A stretch of 62,926 bases of DNA from Leptospira ognonensis (GTDB lineage Bacteria > Spirochaetota > Leptospiria > Leptospirales > Leptospiraceae). The notes under the pieces were generated by a model. That model saw only the letters and a list, made by a program, of their open reading frames with translations. It had not been told where the DNA came from and did no database searches. Where the stretch lies: NCBI RefSeq assembly GCF_004770745.1, contig NZ_RQGD01000047.1, positions 1 to 62,926 of the forward strand, read 5' to 3'. Position numbers and translations under genes: made by a program. The stretch's first letter is position 1; each line of letters begins with the position of its first letter. Of this stretch, positions 8,558 to 16,354 are shown piece after piece.

Positions 8558-9799
8558 CTATTTTCCGATCAAGGTGTGAATGTACGGCCGAATCGTTTCT
8601 GAAAAAAATAATGAGGTTGATGACGGTGGTAAAAGCGAAAGTCCATTTTTAACACCTAAATTGTTAACCGCAAGAATCGCCATATAACCCTTGTTCCTGT
8701 CGATCCATGGATAAAATCCGTTGATGCCGATGCTATGTGAGATTAAATCTTTATCACATTCTGTGGGATTGGTTGTAGCCGTGCAATAGCGCCAGTTCCC
8801 TAAGCCATATTGCCACTTGTAACCAAAGGCTGAAAATTGAGAATAGCCAATGGTAGCGCCTTGGTATTGGTCGCTGAGAATCTCAGACACCGAAGAGGCA
8901 GTTAAAAAATTAGCCAAATCGCCGCTGGAAGATTTTGCGGTTCCACTTCGTAAGAGTGCCTGCATCATCCGGGCATAATGTTCCGGTGAAATCGTGAGCC
9001 CATATGCTCCCGACAAGCTTCCATCTGTAGCAGTGTCGCTTGATCCTGTGAAATTACCCTTCCAGAGTGCTTGGTTAGAATCCCAACCGAGAGGGGTAAC
9101 GATAGCGGAAGTAAAGATCTGTGTCCAAGTCAAGGAACAAGACTTTTCTAAAATTCTTTGGGCCACGGCCATATGATTGGAGTTATATTGAAAAAGTGCA
9201 CCAGGTGTTCCCGTGGAAGTGTCGCGAATGGATTCTACGCATTTATCTTTTTCATCACTTGTCGCTAACGCCGGTAGGGTTGCGATACAACTCGCCTGGC
9301 CAGATCCAGTACCACCTGGTGCGTTGAGACCTGAGGTAAAGGAGAGGAGTTGTCTCAGCGTGATCGTTCCTTTTGTGCCACTCCAACCGAGTGCTTGGCC
9401 TGTAGTTGTATTCAAACTGATATTGGTGCCAGAAGATTGGCATTTATTCGTAGTTAGGAGGCCACACGTGCCCGCATTTCCAGCAGAACAATCAATAGCT
9501 CTCATAGCTGTCACCGCAGTAACCCACTTTGAACCAGAGGCTATGGCTTTGTAAGTATCGTAATTTAAGATCGATTGACGAGCATAAATGCGATTTCCGG
9601 TGCTATCAAATATTTGTAGACTAGCTCCTTCATCCGTTGTTTTTACATATTTGTCAAAACAGTCGTTGATACTCGAGCAGCTGGTGGTGATTCCACCGTA
9701 TAATAACGCCATGGCACCGCTATCCTCCTTTACTTGAGGGTGGCAATTGAGAGCAAGGACTGTGAAGAGGAGAGCAAGTTGTATTTTTTTGATGTGCAT
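8558..9799 (-). CDS. Beta-lactamase-fold serine hydrolase lipoprotein
   Basis: A 413-residue lipoprotein (lipobox LALNC at about residue 19) of the beta-lactamase / penicillin-binding-protein-like superfamily. The catalytic SxxK is visible as SGSK near residue 88, the tyrosine motif as YNSN near 205, and the third motif as HSIG near 353. A class C or esterase-type enzyme is more likely than a true antibiotic-degrading lactamase, because this fold is mostly used for esterases and D-peptidases. Several cysteine pairs suggest disulfides. It has GGAG ten bases before ATG and follows the 161-residue lipoprotein gene by 13 bases. Confidence 0.85.
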   Translation of the reverse strand: MHIKKIQLALLFTVLALNCHPQVKEDSGAMALLYGGITTSCSSINDCFDKYVKTTDEGASLQIFDSTGNRIYARQSILNYDTYKAIASGSKWVTAVTAMRAIDCSAGNAGTCGLLTTNKCQSSGTNISLNTTTGQALGWSGTKGTITLRQLLSFTSGLNAPGGTGSGQASCIATLPALATSDEKDKCVESIRDTSTGTPGALFQYNSNHMAVAQRILEKSCSLTWTQIFTSAIVTPLGWDSNQALWKGNFTGSSDTATDGSLSGAYGLTISPEHYARMMQALLRSGTAKSSSGDLANFLTASSVSEILSDQYQGATIGYSQFSAFGYKWQYGLGNWRYCTATTNPTECDKDLISHSIGINGFYPWIDRNKGYMAILAVNNLGVKNGLSLLPPSSTSLFFSETIRPYIHTLIGK

Positions 9800-9812
9800 A
9801 TGGAAACTCCGC

Positions 9813-10298
9813 TTACAGTTTAATGTTTTTAGACAAGTCTAGGATCTTAGGTGACTTCTCAAGATGGCAAGAACTAAGAGCAGAAAGTAATGCTGCATCT
9901 CTCAGTGGTCCCAAACTCCCAGCGGGAGCGAGGGATTCGTAAGCAAGTCCGAGTGCCAATGCACCCTTGGTTTCGATGTCACTTTCACATTGGGCAACCG
10001 AAAATTCTCTGTAGTATTCAGAGTCGGAGATGGAGGAGACTACTGGGTATAAGATTTGTGCTAAGATTCCATTGATGACCAAAAGAGGTAAGATGGCCGA
10101 TCCGCCACCCTGCATACCGTTTTGCGAGATCCAGAGCGAAGTCGCCGTCACTTCTGCTTGAGAAATCGATGCACTGATTCGTTTTTTGGCATCACTTCCT
10201 TTTACGGAAGTCTCCATATCTGCCGCAGGATCGAGCAGGGCACACTGAAACAAACTCAAGAGGAACAGGTAAGAAAGTGAGAGCCTAACTATATGCAT
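9813..10298 (-). CDS. Lipoprotein of unknown function, 161 residues
   Basis: The N-terminus MHIVRLSLSYLFLLSLFQC is a lipoprotein signal with lipobox LFQC at residue 19. The mature part has a hydrophobic run near residues 65-90 (ILPLLVINGILAQILYPVVS) that may insert in a membrane, and two later cysteines. Not matched to a named family. It is the first gene of a two-gene minus-strand unit with the beta-lactamase-fold lipoprotein. No normal ribosome binding site is seen; instead a perfect inverted repeat sits four bases upstream of the start. Confidence 0.75.
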   Translation of the reverse strand: MHIVRLSLSYLFLLSLFQCALLDPAADMETSVKGSDAKKRISASISQAEVTATSLWISQNGMQGGGSAILPLLVINGILAQILYPVVSSISDSEYYREFSVAQCESDIETKGALALGLAYESLAPAGSLGPLRDAALLSALSSCHLEKSPKILDLSKNIKL

Positions 10299-10301
10299 AA
10301 T

Positions 10302-10319
10302 TGATTAGACATCTAATCA
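10302..10319. promoter_or_regulatory. Perfect 18-bp inverted repeat before the lipoprotein start
   Basis: TGATTAGA and TCTAATCA, separated by CA, form perfect 8-bp arms ending three bases before the start codon of the minus-strand lipoprotein gene (start at 10298). It could be a repressor operator, or an RNA hairpin covering the region where the ribosome binds. No related sequence was seen elsewhere in the window. Confidence 0.5.
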
Positions 10320-10458
10320 TTTCTTCCCATTTCTGTCGAAACAAAATTGAGCCGTTGAGCAAATAATCGTTCGGAACACGGACTGATTTTTCTGGTAATA
10401 AATTTCTCGTCTATGTCGGAGTTAATTGTTAAGATGGCAAACAAAAAGGTAGGTTGAA

Positions 10459-11037
10459 ATGCTTAAATATATCGCGGTTCTTTCCCTTCTCATTTCTGTC
10501 TTAAATTGTTCTACATCTCCGACAAAAACACGTGTTTCGGAGATAGATTCCATTGAAATCAAAGGGAAGAGTGTTTTTACGATCTCTATCCCTCATTTGA
10601 CGGAGGCAAGTGAAGTCGGTGCGTTTACATCGGGGATCGTTCTCATTACAGGTTCCTTAAAAACCTTACCAACTGTGCCTGAAGATTTGAAATCTAAAAC
10701 GAAAGAAATTGTGAATTCGACTCTTACCGAATCAAACCAAGCAGTGGATGTAGTGATCACTATTGCGAATAAACTGGGGAAATTTGATTACTTACTACTC
10801 GTGACTTCAGAAGAAGTAGCCATCACCTCTACTATTTTCGGCATTCCTATCTCATCGCAAAAAGGGATTCTTGTAAATTCCAAATTGTATGACGCAGCGA
10901 GCAAATCCTTTGTCTCGTCGGCATCAGTCCCGGCGATCACTGAAATCCCTCCGACGCTTCCCGATGCTGACAAGGCAAAACTGGCAGTGATTACTGAAGC
11001 GGCAAGGAAAGGAATCCTGACGTTGATCAAAAAATGA
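10459..11037 (+). CDS. Lipoprotein of unknown function, 192 residues
   Basis: A lipoprotein signal (MLKYIAVLSLLISVLNC, cysteine at residue 17) precedes a soluble domain of about 170 residues with alternating beta strands and no recognised motif. The pattern of strands around DVVITIANKLGKFDYLLLV and the C-terminal helix is reminiscent of periplasmic lipoproteins that handle envelope lipids, but this is only an impression. A strong purine-rich ribosome binding site (AGGTAGG) precedes ATG 10459. Its stop overlaps the next start as ATGA (11034-11037), so the DUF3995 protein is made with it. Confidence 0.78.
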   Translation: MLKYIAVLSLLISVLNCSTSPTKTRVSEIDSIEIKGKSVFTISIPHLTEASEVGAFTSGIVLITGSLKTLPTVPEDLKSKTKEIVNSTLTESNQAVDVVITIANKLGKFDYLLLVTSEEVAITSTIFGIPISSQKGILVNSKLYDAASKSFVSSASVPAITEIPPTLPDADKAKLAVITEAARKGILTLIKK

Positions 11038-11453
11038 TACTTATCCTCTCATTCCTCTTATCACTTCTTTCTGTTCTACATATTTACTGGGCCATTGGTG
11101 GACTTTGGCCAGGTAAAACAAAACAGGACTTAATTGATAAGGTCTTTGGAAGAGGGGAAACGTTTCCTTCTATGTTCGCATGTTTGGTTGTTGCCTTTGG
11201 ATTATTTTTGGCAGCACTAACTCCCATACTTTGGTTGAACAAAGAGGCATTCCATTTTAACCACCTAATGAATCTTTTCTTAAATGTGTTCTGTTATGTT
11301 TTAGCCTTTATTTTTATTTTACGTGGTGTTTTAGGATATTTACCATTCATCACCAAATTCTGGAATCCGGTTTTTGTTTCTTACACGAAACGTATTTATA
11401 ATCCGCTCTGCATTTTGATCGGGTGTGGGTTTTTAGTTTTAATCTTCGCGTAA
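11034..11453 (+). CDS. DUF3995 family membrane protein
   Basis: A 139-residue protein with four hydrophobic helices. The opening helix followed by HIYWAIGGLWPG, and the later ILRGVLGYLPFITKFWNP...YTKRIYNPLC, are the standard DUF3995 signatures; this family has no known function. Translationally coupled by ATGA to the upstream lipoprotein gene. Confidence 0.87.
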   Translation: MILILSFLLSLLSVLHIYWAIGGLWPGKTKQDLIDKVFGRGETFPSMFACLVVAFGLFLAALTPILWLNKEAFHFNHLMNLFLNVFCYVLAFIFILRGVLGYLPFITKFWNPVFVSYTKRIYNPLCILIGCGFLVLIFA

Positions 11454-11516
11454 GGGATACGTCGGGCCTCCTCTCGTGCCTTGGCAGGACAGGAGCAAAA
11501 GCGCACCTTGAATAGG

Positions 11517-11903
11517 TTAGGTTTCAAATCGCTCTAAGATCGGGCAGTCAGGTCTATGATCTCCGTGACAGCTATGAACTAAATGTTTGAGAGTATTTGC
11601 CATATCTTGCATTTGTTTGAGCTTGTGTTCCAAATCTTCCAAGTGTTTGGCCGCTAGTTGTTTTACTTGTTTACTGCTACGTGTTTTGTTTTTCCAAAGA
11701 CCTAACAAATCTTTGATGCTATCCAAAGAAAATCCAAGCTCCCGCGCACGTTTGATAAAACGTAAGTAGTGCACATCTTCCTCAAGGTAAAAGCGATACC
11801 CATTTTCGCTCCTACCTGCCATCTGTATGAGGCCGATTTCCTCATAATGTCGAATTAGATTGGTGCTGACTCCAGATTCCTTAGAAAGTTGCCCAATATT
11901 CAT
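11517..11903 (-). CDS. cueR: CueR-type MerR regulator of copper genes
   Basis: A 128-residue MerR protein. The winged-helix DNA-binding part reads MNIGQLSKESGVSTNLIRHY and continues through YRFYLEEDVHYLRFIKRARELGFSL. A dimerisation helix follows. The metal-binding loop near the end reads CHGDHRPDCPIL: the two cysteines are in the positions used by CueR to hold Cu(I) linearly. The start is set at ATG 11903, seven bases after GAGGGGG; an in-frame TTG at 11924 would bury that site. It is transcribed away from the copper operon, with the MerR-type promoter between them. Confidence 0.9.
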   Translation of the reverse strand: MNIGQLSKESGVSTNLIRHYEEIGLIQMAGRSENGYRFYLEEDVHYLRFIKRARELGFSLDSIKDLLGLWKNKTRSSKQVKQLAAKHLEDLEHKLKQMQDMANTLKHLVHSCHGDHRPDCPILERFET

Positions 11904-11969
11904 ATATTCCCCCTCGATCCCCAAATGAAAAAAAAATTTAAAAAATGCGTTTTTTTTCTAAAACGCTTA

Positions 11970-12000
11970 TTGACCTTCCAATAGTTGTAAGGTTTAGACT
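11970..12000 (+). promoter_or_regulatory. MerR/CueR-activated copper promoter
   Basis: A -35 box TTGACC (11970-11975) and a -10 box TAGACT (11995-12000) are separated by 19 bp, the abnormally long spacing that MerR-family activators correct by twisting DNA. Between them lies an interrupted palindrome ACCTTCC-N7-GTAAGGT (11973-11993) with one mismatch, almost the same as the CueR operator of the E. coli copA promoter. It faces the His-rich protein, copZ and copA genes. A GCGTTTT/AAAACGC hairpin sits just upstream at 11947-11966. Confidence 0.9.
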
Positions 12001-12028
12001 GGGTAACATGTTCACTAAAGGAGTCAAC

Positions 12029-12451
12029 ATGAAACCAAAACAAAATTTATTAAAACTGGCAGTACTTTTCGGACTGGTATCTGCCCAAAGTATCTTTGCC
12101 CATGGGGAGCATAAACCAGGTCCGCATGGAGGGGAAATTCGGATGCCGGGTGCTTTTCATACGGAAGTCTCGAGTTACAAAGATTTGGGATTCAAAATCT
12201 ATCTTCTAGATATCAATTTTGAAAATCCTATTTCCAAAGATTCTAGCGTGTTAGGAAAGGTGCTATCCAATGGTAAGGAAATCGCCTTAAGCTGTAGTTC
12301 CCACCCTGATCATTTTTATTGCGAATTCCCTAAGGGAGTTTCAGTCAGCAAGGGGGAGCTCATACTAATCCCCACGCGCGCGGGAAGTAAGGGCGCCCAA
12401 ACAAAATACGTCCTTCCATTGAACGAAAAAAAGGAGCATCATCATGGTTAA
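12029..12451 (+). CDS. His-rich periplasmic protein of the copper operon
   Basis: A 140-residue exported protein. The signal peptide is cut after about residue 24 (SAQSIFA), and the mature chain opens with HGEHKPGPHGGEIRMPGAFH, giving a cluster of possible copper or silver ligands; it ends in HHHG. The middle is a small beta-type domain with two cysteines (SCSSHPDHFYCEFP). It is the first gene behind the CueR-type promoter, so a periplasmic copper-binding or buffering role is likely, though I cannot name the family. ATG 12029 has AAAGGAG upstream. It overlaps copZ by 8 bases. Confidence 0.82.
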   Translation: MKPKQNLLKLAVLFGLVSAQSIFAHGEHKPGPHGGEIRMPGAFHTEVSSYKDLGFKIYLLDINFENPISKDSSVLGKVLSNGKEIALSCSSHPDHFYCEFPKGVSVSKGELILIPTRAGSKGAQTKYVLPLNEKKEHHHG

Positions 12452-12647
12452 TTACGAAATTTCAGGTATGACTTGCGATCATTGCAAAATGACAGTAGAA
12501 AAAACTTTTAAAGCGATTGGTAAACTAGCAACCGCAGATGTTGATTCAGAAATTGTTTCTCTGCATGAAACATTGACAGGTAGCGAGTACAAATTGGTCC
12601 AGGAGAAATTGGACGAGGAAGGGTATACACTTGGAAACGCTAAGTAA
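12444..12647 (+). CDS. copZ: CopZ-like copper chaperone (HMA domain)
   Basis: A 67-residue single heavy-metal-associated domain. The metal site GMTCDHC (cysteines 11 and 14) and the beta-alpha-beta pattern are clear. Such proteins carry Cu(I) in the cytoplasm to the P-type ATPase. It is sandwiched between the His-rich exported protein (8-base overlap) and copA (17-base overlap), indicating coupled translation. Confidence 0.9.
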   Translation: MVNYEISGMTCDHCKMTVEKTFKAIGKLATADVDSEIVSLHETLTGSEYKLVQEKLDEEGYTLGNAK

Positions 12648-14853
12648 ACACTTTAGCGAATCGAATGTCGGGCGTGAATTCACGCTCGATGTCTTTGGAA
12701 TGACTTGTGCTAATTGTGCTCTTCGGATTGAGAAAGGTCTGTCCAAATTGGAAGGAGTGGATGAAGTCCGTGTCAATTTTGCACGGGAATCTGTATTCCT
12801 TAAAACAAAACAAGAGTTAACCGATAAAAAAATATTTGAACGGATCGAGTCTCTTGGGTATACTGCGAGCGTACACAATGCGAATCAATTTTCGGAAACA
12901 GAAAAAAAACAAAAGGCATATGTAAAAACTCTGAAACTTCGGTTTCTTCTCGCAGCTCTTTTCTCATTGCCTCTCTTTTACGGAATGGTCACGCATTTTG
13001 AATTCCTGGGATTCTTGCCCATGCCCCATTTTCTGATGGATAGATGGGTACAGGCGATTCTCGCGGCACCCGTTCAGTTTCTCATTGGGTTTCCGTTTTA
13101 CCTGTCTGCCTTTCGTGCTTTGAGGAATAAAACCGCGAATATGGATGTTCTAGTTGTACTCGGCACTTCTAGCGCATATGGTTATAGTTTGGTGGGGAAG
13201 GATTTATACTTTGAGACTTCGGCCATACTCATCACATTTATCCTAGCTGGAAAATGGATAGAGCATGTCGCAAAAGGTAAGAGTAGCGATGGAATCAATG
13301 CGCTTTTAAAGCTTCGTCCTGAAAATGCACTCGTGAAAAATAAAGAAAGCTGGTCTATCGTTCCGAGCGAATATTTAAAAGTAGGAGACTTAATCCAGGT
13401 GAAGGCGGGTGAAAAATTTCCGGCTGATGGTAAAATCGAAGAAGGTGAAAGTTTTGCCGACGAATCGATGCTAACTGGAGAGAGTTTGCCTGTCGAAAAA
13501 AGTAAAGGAGATATGGTCCTAGGCGGTAGCGTCAATGGAAATGGAACCATCGTCTTTGTCGCCACAAAGGTTGGTAACCAAACAACTTTATCTTCCATCA
13601 TCAAATCAGTGGAAGAGTCACTGGGCACTAAGGCACCAATCCAGCGGATCGCGGATGAAATCTCTGCCTATTTTGTGCCAGCAGTTGTTTTGATTAGCAT
13701 ATTGGATTTTTTCGTTTGGTATTTTTTCTTGAATCCTTACGAAATCGCAACAGCGCTTGAAACATCCATTGCGATTCTTGTGATTGCTTGTCCATGTGCT
13801 TTGGGGCTTGCGACACCCATTTCCTTACTCGTGGGAACTGGTCGTGCTGCTAAAAAAGGGATTTTATTTCGAAGCGCTGAGGCTTTGGAATCTGTATCAA
13901 AAATTAATCTCATTGGATTTGATAAAACCGGTACCTTAACGGAAGGTAAACCAAGAGTTGTGAATACAGTGACAGATTTCGATGTAGATGGCCCAATTTG
14001 GAAAGAAGTCTTACACAATGTGATGGCGATCGAAGAAAGTTCAGGGCATCCATTAGCTAAAGCGATTGTTTCTTTCGGGAAATCAATCAAGATCGAGGCG
14101 AAAGAACACGCAATGTCGACGACCATTGTTGGTGGAGGGATTCAGGCAAGCTTTGAGGGAGACAATTACTTTATCGGCAAATTATCGTTTGTTGAAGATA
14201 ATGGAATTGAAATTTCTGCTGCGATAGCGACGACTGTGAAAGCATGGAATGAGGACGGAGTGACGCCTGTGTATGTGGGAATTAAAGGCAAAAATACAGG
14301 TGTTGTTGCTTTTGGCATTGAAGATACTCTCCGGCCAGAAGCAAAAGATGCGATCAGTGCTCTTAGATCTATCGGCGTAGAACCAGTGTTACTAACGGGA
14401 GATACCTTAGCTTCAGCAGAAAAAATAGCAAAAATGGTCGGGATTTCAAATGTGTATGGTTCCTTGTTACCAGTTGAAAAATCGAAGGTATTGAAACGAT
14501 TGATGTCAAAGACAAGCTTTAGTGCTATGGTGGGAGACGGTATTAATGATGCACCTGCTCTTGCGAGTGCCAATGTTGGTATTGCTATGGGGACTGGTTC
14601 AGATGTTGCCATCAGTACCGCGGATGTCGTTTTGGTTAAGGGTGATATAGTTCGGATTGTAGATCTCATAAGAATCGGAAAGGACACCGTGACCAATATC
14701 AGACAAAATTTTGTTTGGGCACTCGGTTATAATTTGATTGGGATTCCGATCGCAGCTTCTGGACTTCTGGCCCCTTGGGTCAGTGGGGCGGCTATGGCAT
14801 TCAGTTCGGTATCCGTTGTGTTGAATGCATTAAGGATGAGCCTACGAAAGTAG
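12631..14853 (+). CDS. copA: Copper-exporting P1B-type ATPase
   Basis: A 740-residue Cu(I) efflux pump. One N-terminal HMA domain carries GMTCANC at about residues 23-29. Membrane helices follow, with the transmembrane metal site CPC at about 387-389, the phosphorylated aspartate in DKTGTLT at about 431, the SGHP nucleotide-binding motif near 470 and GDGINDAPA near 635. These features define P1B-1 copper exporters. The start is TTG 12631, seven bases after GAGGAAGGG and inside the end of copZ; no ATG exists before the HMA motif. It completes a cueR - sensor promoter - buffer - chaperone - pump unit. Confidence 0.94.
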   Translation: METLSKHFSESNVGREFTLDVFGMTCANCALRIEKGLSKLEGVDEVRVNFARESVFLKTKQELTDKKIFERIESLGYTASVHNANQFSETEKKQKAYVKTLKLRFLLAALFSLPLFYGMVTHFEFLGFLPMPHFLMDRWVQAILAAPVQFLIGFPFYLSAFRALRNKTANMDVLVVLGTSSAYGYSLVGKDLYFETSAILITFILAGKWIEHVAKGKSSDGINALLKLRPENALVKNKESWSIVPSEYLKVGDLIQVKAGEKFPADGKIEEGESFADESMLTGESLPVEKSKGDMVLGGSVNGNGTIVFVATKVGNQTTLSSIIKSVEESLGTKAPIQRIADEISAYFVPAVVLISILDFFVWYFFLNPYEIATALETSIAILVIACPCALGLATPISLLVGTGRAAKKGILFRSAEALESVSKINLIGFDKTGTLTEGKPRVVNTVTDFDVDGPIWKEVLHNVMAIEESSGHPLAKAIVSFGKSIKIEAKEHAMSTTIVGGGIQASFEGDNYFIGKLSFVEDNGIEISAAIATTVKAWNEDGVTPVYVGIKGKNTGVVAFGIEDTLRPEAKDAISALRSIGVEPVLLTGDTLASAEKIAKMVGISNVYGSLLPVEKSKVLKRLMSKTSFSAMVGDGINDAPALASANVGIAMGTGSDVAISTADVVLVKGDIVRIVDLIRIGKDTVTNIRQNFVWALGYNLIGIPIAASGLLAPWVSGAAMAFSSVSVVLNALRMSLRK

Positions 14854-15041
14854 GCTGAGTTCGGTTCGCAAGTAAGGTAGCGCTACTTAGAAAATTGAGG
14901 CTAACAACAATCAATCTGTGCATAGAAGGAAAGATTAAATCCTTGGAATATGGGAAAATGTCAGTTGGAATTTCGAAGGGATTCGGCAATCCGGAACAAT
15001 GCCAAACAAAAACGAAGTGACATAATAGATTCGGGCGTAAA

Positions 15042-15092
15042 TCGAACCCCCACCCGAGTTAGGGTGGAGGGGTGTGGCTCGTGGGAAGGTGC
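15042..15092. repeat. 51-bp structured intergenic repeat, copy 2
   Basis: Same element as 306-356, two substitutions apart (one in each half of the outer stem region). One of them replaces GGTTCG by GGCTCG, so the outer pairing is weaker here while the inner CCACCC/GGGTGG hairpin is unchanged. The rest of the 14854-15195 interval between convergent copA and pirin genes holds no gene that I can support. Confidence 0.75.
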
Positions 15093-15108
15093 CAATCTCT
15101 CCCTAACA

Positions 15109-15138
15109 CACCTTTCGCATTTTTACAAACGAAAGGTG
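15109..15138. terminator. Hairpin between convergent genes, possible terminator
   Basis: A perfect 9-bp stem (15109-15117 / 15130-15138) with a 12-base loop lies between the ends of copA and the pirin gene. A run of T residues begins about ten bases later, so it is a weak candidate for plus-strand termination. Confidence 0.4.
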
Positions 15139-15195
15139 CGCAATGCCTTTTTTTTTCGATTCAAGTTCGCCTATTGTCCATGTGAAAAAAACGGT

Positions 15196-16347
15196 TCATG
15201 CGTTAGCTGGAGGATGGTCTTCTTTGCCATCCGCATGACGAGCAAAGCGACCGAGCTCACGACCATGCACAGGCTCTGTGGTCGGATAGGGCCAGCCTCC
15301 GAATTGGGTCCTCTGGAAGTCTCTGAAAGTTGTTTCAATTTCTTCTCGCGTATTCATGACAAACGGGCCGTATTGGACGACAGGTTCTTTTATAGGCTTT
15401 GCTTCCAAATACAACAGACTGATATCCTCATTGCTTGTGTTTTCTAGTAAAACATCAGTTTGTGATTGTATACCAATTTTATGATATTTGGAAATCGGTT
15501 GGTCTGCAATTTTCATGGAATCGCCAGAATAAAAATATAAATTACGATTTAAATCAATCTCTGCTTTTGGAAGTGTCCATTTTGCACCAGACTCCATATG
15601 AAGGATCCAAATCGAAACTTTGTTAATTTCGTCGGCCGCCCAAGAATCGGGAGGCGGAGAAGGCGCCTTTGTTCCATTTAAAGATCCCGCAACAAGTTCA
15701 ATCGTAATGTTTTTATTTCCATCCTTCAATTTTAATTTTGGAATGGTTTCATTCCAAAGCATAGTGAAATGTGGTTTTACCATTTTATTTTTTTTTGGTA
15801 AGTTGATCCAAATCTGAAATAGCTCAAGATGGTTACTGGCATCTTGATTTAGCAAAGGAAACATTTCAGAGTGTTGGATGCCGGACCCGGCTGTCATCCA
15901 TTGGACATCACCTGCAGAATATCTGCCAACAGCGCCCATCGAGTCTGAGTGGTCTATGAAACCGGTCCTAACGACAGTAACAGTTTCAAAACCTCGGTGA
16001 GGGTGGCTGGGAAAACCTGGTATTTTTTCCCCATGATACATGCGAAAGCCGTCTTTAACTTCAAAATCCTGTCCAATGTTTCTTCCAGAAAGACTGACAT
16101 CAGGTCCAAAATGGGAATTTGCTTTTGGGTAAAAGTCTTCGTGGTGGACACAGAATAAAAAAGGATCTTCCGTTTCCCATTGGAAGCCCATAGGCGAAAC
16201 ACTTTTAATTGCTGATGAATTCATGCTGGGTTTTGCTCCTAAGAAATGCCAGTTCTTGATTCGAGAGACAAATGGTAAAATGAAAATTCCCAATGTACCA
16301 ATCCCTAGAAAGGCAAAAAGATTTTTTCTTGAAATCGGTCTTTTCAT
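15196..16347 (-). CDS. Pirin family protein with an N-terminal membrane/export segment
   Basis: A 383-residue pirin (bicupin). The first cupin shows the metal site HPHRGFETVTVV followed by HSD and the HSEMFP segment; the second cupin and the terminal RTQFGGWP complete the family pattern. Some bacterial pirins are quercetinases; others bind regulators. Unusual here is an extra N-terminus of about 45 residues, MKRPISRKNLFAFLGIGTLG and onwards, with one hydrophobic helix, which suggests export or membrane anchoring (RPISRKNLF is only loosely Tat-like). It ends close to the cyclase gene transcribed in the same direction (7-base gap), so they may be one operon. Confidence 0.88.
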   Translation of the reverse strand: MKRPISRKNLFAFLGIGTLGIFILPFVSRIKNWHFLGAKPSMNSSAIKSVSPMGFQWETEDPFLFCVHHEDFYPKANSHFGPDVSLSGRNIGQDFEVKDGFRMYHGEKIPGFPSHPHRGFETVTVVRTGFIDHSDSMGAVGRYSAGDVQWMTAGSGIQHSEMFPLLNQDASNHLELFQIWINLPKKNKMVKPHFTMLWNETIPKLKLKDGNKNITIELVAGSLNGTKAPSPPPDSWAADEINKVSIWILHMESGAKWTLPKAEIDLNRNLYFYSGDSMKIADQPISKYHKIGIQSQTDVLLENTSNEDISLLYLEAKPIKEPVVQYGPFVMNTREEIETTFRDFQRTQFGGWPYPTTEPVHGRELGRFARHADGKEDHPPANA

Positions 16348-16354
16348 TTTCGAT

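Noticed and set aside
13182..14696. Long minus-strand frames inside copA
   Set aside because: They are mirror frames caused by codon use in copA; low-complexity Ser/Thr/Ile composition and no start signals.
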